A stretch of 45,022 bases of DNA from Eggerthellaceae bacterium (lineage in GTDB: Bacteria > Actinomycetota > Coriobacteriia > Coriobacteriales > Eggerthellaceae): contig JAFRLO010000007.1 of assembly GCA_017431165.1 (NCBI GenBank), positions 1 to 45,022 of the forward strand, given 5' to 3'. The notes beneath the pieces are model-generated. The model saw only the letters and a program-made list of their open reading frames with translations, was not told the origin of the DNA and made no database searches. A program made the translations under genes and the position numbers. This document shows, piece after piece, positions 43,195 to 45,022 of this stretch. Position 1 is the first letter of the stretch. Every line of letters begins with the position of its first letter.

Positions 43195-43278
43195 ATTATA
43201 CGCGGTCTGCGCATCGTGCGTCTGCGCTTCCTGGTTAATAACATATTGATACTTTAGCACAGTAGAGTGCTAAAGTAT
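43195..43278 (-). promoter_or_regulatory. his operon promoter and 12-bp inverted repeat
   Basis: TATAAT on the minus strand (43195-43200) is 32 nt before the hisZ start. Upstream, ATACTTTAGCAC (43249-43260) and GTGCTAAAGTAT (43267-43278) form a perfect 12-bp repeat with a 6-nt spacer. The half-site core TTAGCAC resembles the HrcA CIRCE half-site, but the gap between GCAC and GTGC is 6 instead of 13 nt. No T-box or His leader peptide was found. The remaining 43279-43376 holds nothing I can name. Confidence 0.6.
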
Positions 43279-43376
43279 AAAGATATCGGCAGGCGGTTAG
43301 ATGGAATGAACACACAGGAATGAGGTTGCTGTGATCGGAGGTGTGCCATCCCCTACTTCGAATAGCACCGCTTAAT

Positions 43377-43412
43377 GAAAAAACGGATCGAATGATTACG
43401 CATCCGATCCGT
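43377..43412 (-). terminator. terminator after tRNA-Thr(TGT)
   Basis: On the minus strand ACGGATCG (43405-43412 plus-strand cgatccgt) pairs with CGATCCGT (43383-43390) over a 14-nt loop and is followed by TTTTTT (43377-43382), 8 nt after the tRNA CCA end. Confidence 0.9.
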
Positions 43413-43419
43413 GGTTTCG

Positions 43420-43494
43420 TGGAGCCAGTGACAGGAATCGAACCCGCAACCCACAGATTACAAATCAGTTGCTCTACCGTTGAGCCACACTGGC
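43420..43494 (-). tRNA. tRNA-Thr (anticodon TGT)
   Basis: Minus strand: acceptor GCCAGTG/CACTGGC, D arm GCTCAACGGTAGAGC, anticodon loop TTTGTAA (anticodon TGT), T loop TTCGATT, encoded CCA (43420-43422). Discriminator base is T. A monocistronic tRNA with its own terminator. The interval from 43495 to 43711 holds only a TAGAAT-like -10 at 43550-43555 for this tRNA. Confidence 0.95.
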
Positions 43495-43705
43495 AAATCG
43501 TCTGTGCCCTTCCTAGGAATCATCCCCTATCGTGCACGCAACGTGCGTCATTCTACCACAGAAAACGAGTTTGGCCTGTACATGTTCCGCTAAATGATAA
43601 CCGCAACTTCACAACCTCGTCTTTCATCAATATTCCGTTTCCTGCCAGAACATGGCGTTCCCTTCGTTCTAGTCCTTTCTAACACGAGCTTTAACAGCAG
43701 ATGAA

Positions 43706-43736
43706 TAAAGAGAGGGCCCGCATTTTGCGGGCCCTC
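43706..43736 (-). terminator. terminator after the LPXTG protein gene
   Basis: GAGGGCCCGC (43712-43721) pairs perfectly with GCGGGCCCTC (43727-43736) over a 5-nt loop. On the minus strand it is followed by TCTTTATT, 47 nt after the stop codon. Confidence 0.88.
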
Positions 43737-43783
43737 ATATCGCTTCAGAATGGCTCAGAATTACATCTGCTCTATGCCTATCC

Positions 43784-44959
43784 TTATGCTACAACCTCTT
43801 CGTCATCGCGCATCCTGTGACGAGCGATCACGAGCGCAAAGAGCGAGAGCAACGACATACCGCCCAGTAGTCCTGCGGTGGTGCCACGGTCATCACCGGT
43901 CTTCGGCAGAGCAGGCTTCTCAGCATTCTTCTCCCACTCGGCGGTAAAGGTATGATCTTCTGTGACCGTGTAGGTATCGCCAGGCTGATACTCAGAGCCG
44001 CGCCAGTACAGGAACGTGTAGCCTGCGCGCTCGGCTGCCTCAATGATGGTGATGTCTACGCCGCCGATCTTATCGACCTCGACGGTCATCACGTACGGCT
44101 CTGTGCTACCGCGTACGATACCGCCGTTCGGATCGAATGTAATCTTGTACTCGGCAGGCTCGATGGTCAGCTTGCCATCGTTCACCGTGATCTCGTAGTT
44201 CGGGTTGTCAACATAAGTTGCGGTGATAGCATATTCGCCAGCATCCTCGCCTTCCTCGCGGTTGTACTCGATGCCGAGGCTCTCCTCGGTATCAGAACCT
44301 TGCAGTCCCTCAACCTTGCTGGTGAACTCGGGATCGTCCTCACCAAGCTTCTTGGTCTTATCGTCAACCGTGATGGTAAGAGGCGCAGACGTAATTTGAT
44401 AAGTCGTCGTCATGACACCATCGTAGTTGCCAATACCCGTGATGGTTACGATAACGGTTCCGACGTTAGTCGTATCATCACTATAGGTAATTATGCAATC
44501 GGTGCCTTCCTTGAGTTCCTTGCCAGTCTCCTTATCAGTAATGGTAACTGGTTGCTTCTGGGACTCACCGTTGTAGACCGTATCGTCAGGACCTTCAACC
44601 GTAAAGCGTGAATCGGGATCAACTGGAGGAGTCGGCGGGAGAACGACGGCGTAATAGAAAGTATGCTCGTTCGTACCAACCGTAATCTCAATTTGAGCCG
44701 TGGTCGGAGCAACAGCAGTGAATCCACTCACATCCTTCGCTGCGATATCGACAATAGTGCCAAATGTCTGATTTTCAGCAACCGTAGGTTCAGTAATATC
44801 CTTGCCCGATGCGAGCTCGACATAGAAGACCGAGTAGTTCAGGTCTGTACGTACCACAAACTTGGCCGTGTACTCGGTGTCGTCGTAGTTGCCGGCATCG
44901 GTCTTGTTCAGGTTGGCATAGGCTCGGAAGGCACCTTCACGGATACATGAGCGAAATCC
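43784..44959 (-). CDS. LPXTG cell-wall surface protein, 5' part missing
   Basis: An open frame of 391 codons with no credible start: a TGA precedes 44959, and the first likely native residues are GAFRAYANLNKTDAGNYDD. It holds beta-rich modules: YNGESQKQPVTITDKETGKEL with GIGNYDGV, an MBG-like domain (SAPLTITVDDKTKKLGEDDPEF to KLTIEP), and an InlB-type repeat (KITFDPNGG to YTVTEDHTFTAEWEK). The C-terminus is a sortase signal: LPKTG, a hydrophobic helix and a charged tail RHRMRDDEEVVA. Such proteins act in adhesion or host contact. Signal peptide and N-terminal domains are absent. The frame meets an unrelated frame near 44910-44959, so this looks like a truncated or rearranged gene. Confidence 0.75.
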   Translation of the reverse strand, partial: GFRSCIREGAFRAYANLNKTDAGNYDDTEYTAKFVVRTDLNYSVFYVELASGKDITEPTVAENQTFGTIVDIAAKDVSGFTAVAPTTAQIEITVGTNEHTFYYAVVLPPTPPVDPDSRFTVEGPDDTVYNGESQKQPVTITDKETGKELKEGTDCIITYSDDTTNVGTVIVTITGIGNYDGVMTTTYQITSAPLTITVDDKTKKLGEDDPEFTSKVEGLQGSDTEESLGIEYNREEGEDAGEYAITATYVDNPNYEITVNDGKLTIEPAEYKITFDPNGGIVRGSTEPYVMTVEVDKIGGVDITIIEAAERAGYTFLYWRGSEYQPGDTYTVTEDHTFTAEWEKNAEKPALPKTGDDRGTTAGLLGGMSLLSLFALVIARHRMRDDEEVVA

Positions 44960-45021
44960 TCACTACCCCCGCCCTTGGTGCTGGACGGCACGCGCATGGC
45001 GCCCGGTCCCAGAAGCTCCTT
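44908..45021 (-). pseudogene. tail fragment of a possible M20-family amidohydrolase
   Basis: From the window edge a minus-strand frame reads KELLGPGAMRVPSSTKGGGS, then EDFAHVSVKVPSEPMPT and a TGA at 44908-44910. GGSEDFAHVSVKVPS resembles the conserved SEDF segment near the C-terminus of M20 peptidases and amidohydrolases (AbgB/HipO type), which should continue for about 50-70 more residues. It stops just where the surface-protein frame becomes native-looking. The call is tentative because only 37 residues are visible. Confidence 0.4.
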
Positions 45022-45022
45022 C

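Noticed and set aside
43249-43278. CIRCE element for HrcA
   Set aside because: The half-sites resemble CIRCE but the 6-nt gap between GCAC and GTGC does not fit the 13 nt of the real element, and no chaperone gene follows.
43341-43682. 113-codon plus-strand frame across tRNA-Thr(TGT)
   Set aside because: Its middle is antisense to the tRNA, and the GIEPATHRLQ stretch is a well-known false translation of tRNA complement.

Overview
The window is a gene-dense bacterial chromosome segment of about 55% GC by eye, on which most genes lie on the minus strand. The gene set fits an anaerobic or gut actinobacterium of the class Coriobacteriia: a subgroup Ic aspartate aminotransferase, a HelD-type helicase, a PutP-like Na+ symporter, short HisG with HisZ, a meso-diaminopimelate dehydrogenase, an LPXTG surface protein and an aldo/keto reductase carrying two 4Fe-4S clusters. 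The genus cannot be fixed from the sequence alone. No rRNA, insertion sequence, prophage, CRISPR array or replication origin was seen.

Layout. 1-138: tRNA-Thr(GGT, cut by the edge) and tRNA-Tyr behind a strong promoter. 467-1498: secreted NlpC/P60 hydrolase. 1776-4932: putP diverging from an aspartate aminotransferase that is preceded by a 13-residue leader ORF. 5025-7968: metal/siderophore-type ABC importer behind a repeat-rich promoter. 8128-15450: a tight minus-strand run reading thrH, acyl-CoA synthetase, uppP, aroQ, aroF, pcrA and a THEP1-like NTPase. 15726-18415: a Trm9/ALKBH8-like methyltransferase and elp3, divergent from one shared palindromic promoter. 18449-20610: acidic envelope protein, DUF1893 protein, dtd and a small Nif11-like protein. 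20607-30172: helD, ddh, aldo/keto reductase, truA-dnaE and pyrE. 30176-33203: metA, an MFS exporter and a HAD phosphatase. 33368-34986: NCS1 permease with a tiny membrane partner. 35191-43163: histidine operon hisZ-G-D-C-B-H-A-F-I/J. 43420-45022: tRNA-Thr(TGT), an LPXTG surface protein lacking its 5' part, and what looks like the tail of an M20 amidohydrolase.

How the genes work together. The his operon encodes every step except the HisE pyrophosphohydrolase. HisI (step 3) is fused to a PHP-type histidinol-phosphate phosphatase, HisB carries an acidic insertion, and hisZ is interrupted by one in-frame TAG although the short HisG normally needs HisZ. ThrH, MetA and the aminotransferase touch the homoserine/serine/aspartate branch, and AroQ plus AroF feed aromatic amino acids.

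The most interesting system is the elp3/Trm9-like pair. In eukaryotes Elp3 makes the cm5U34 core in tRNA and Trm9 methylates it to mcm5U34. Here the two homologues sit back-to-back on one promoter, apparently both leaderless, suggesting a minimal bacterial version of the pathway.

Functions are inferred by reading motifs in the translated sequence; no database search was run.
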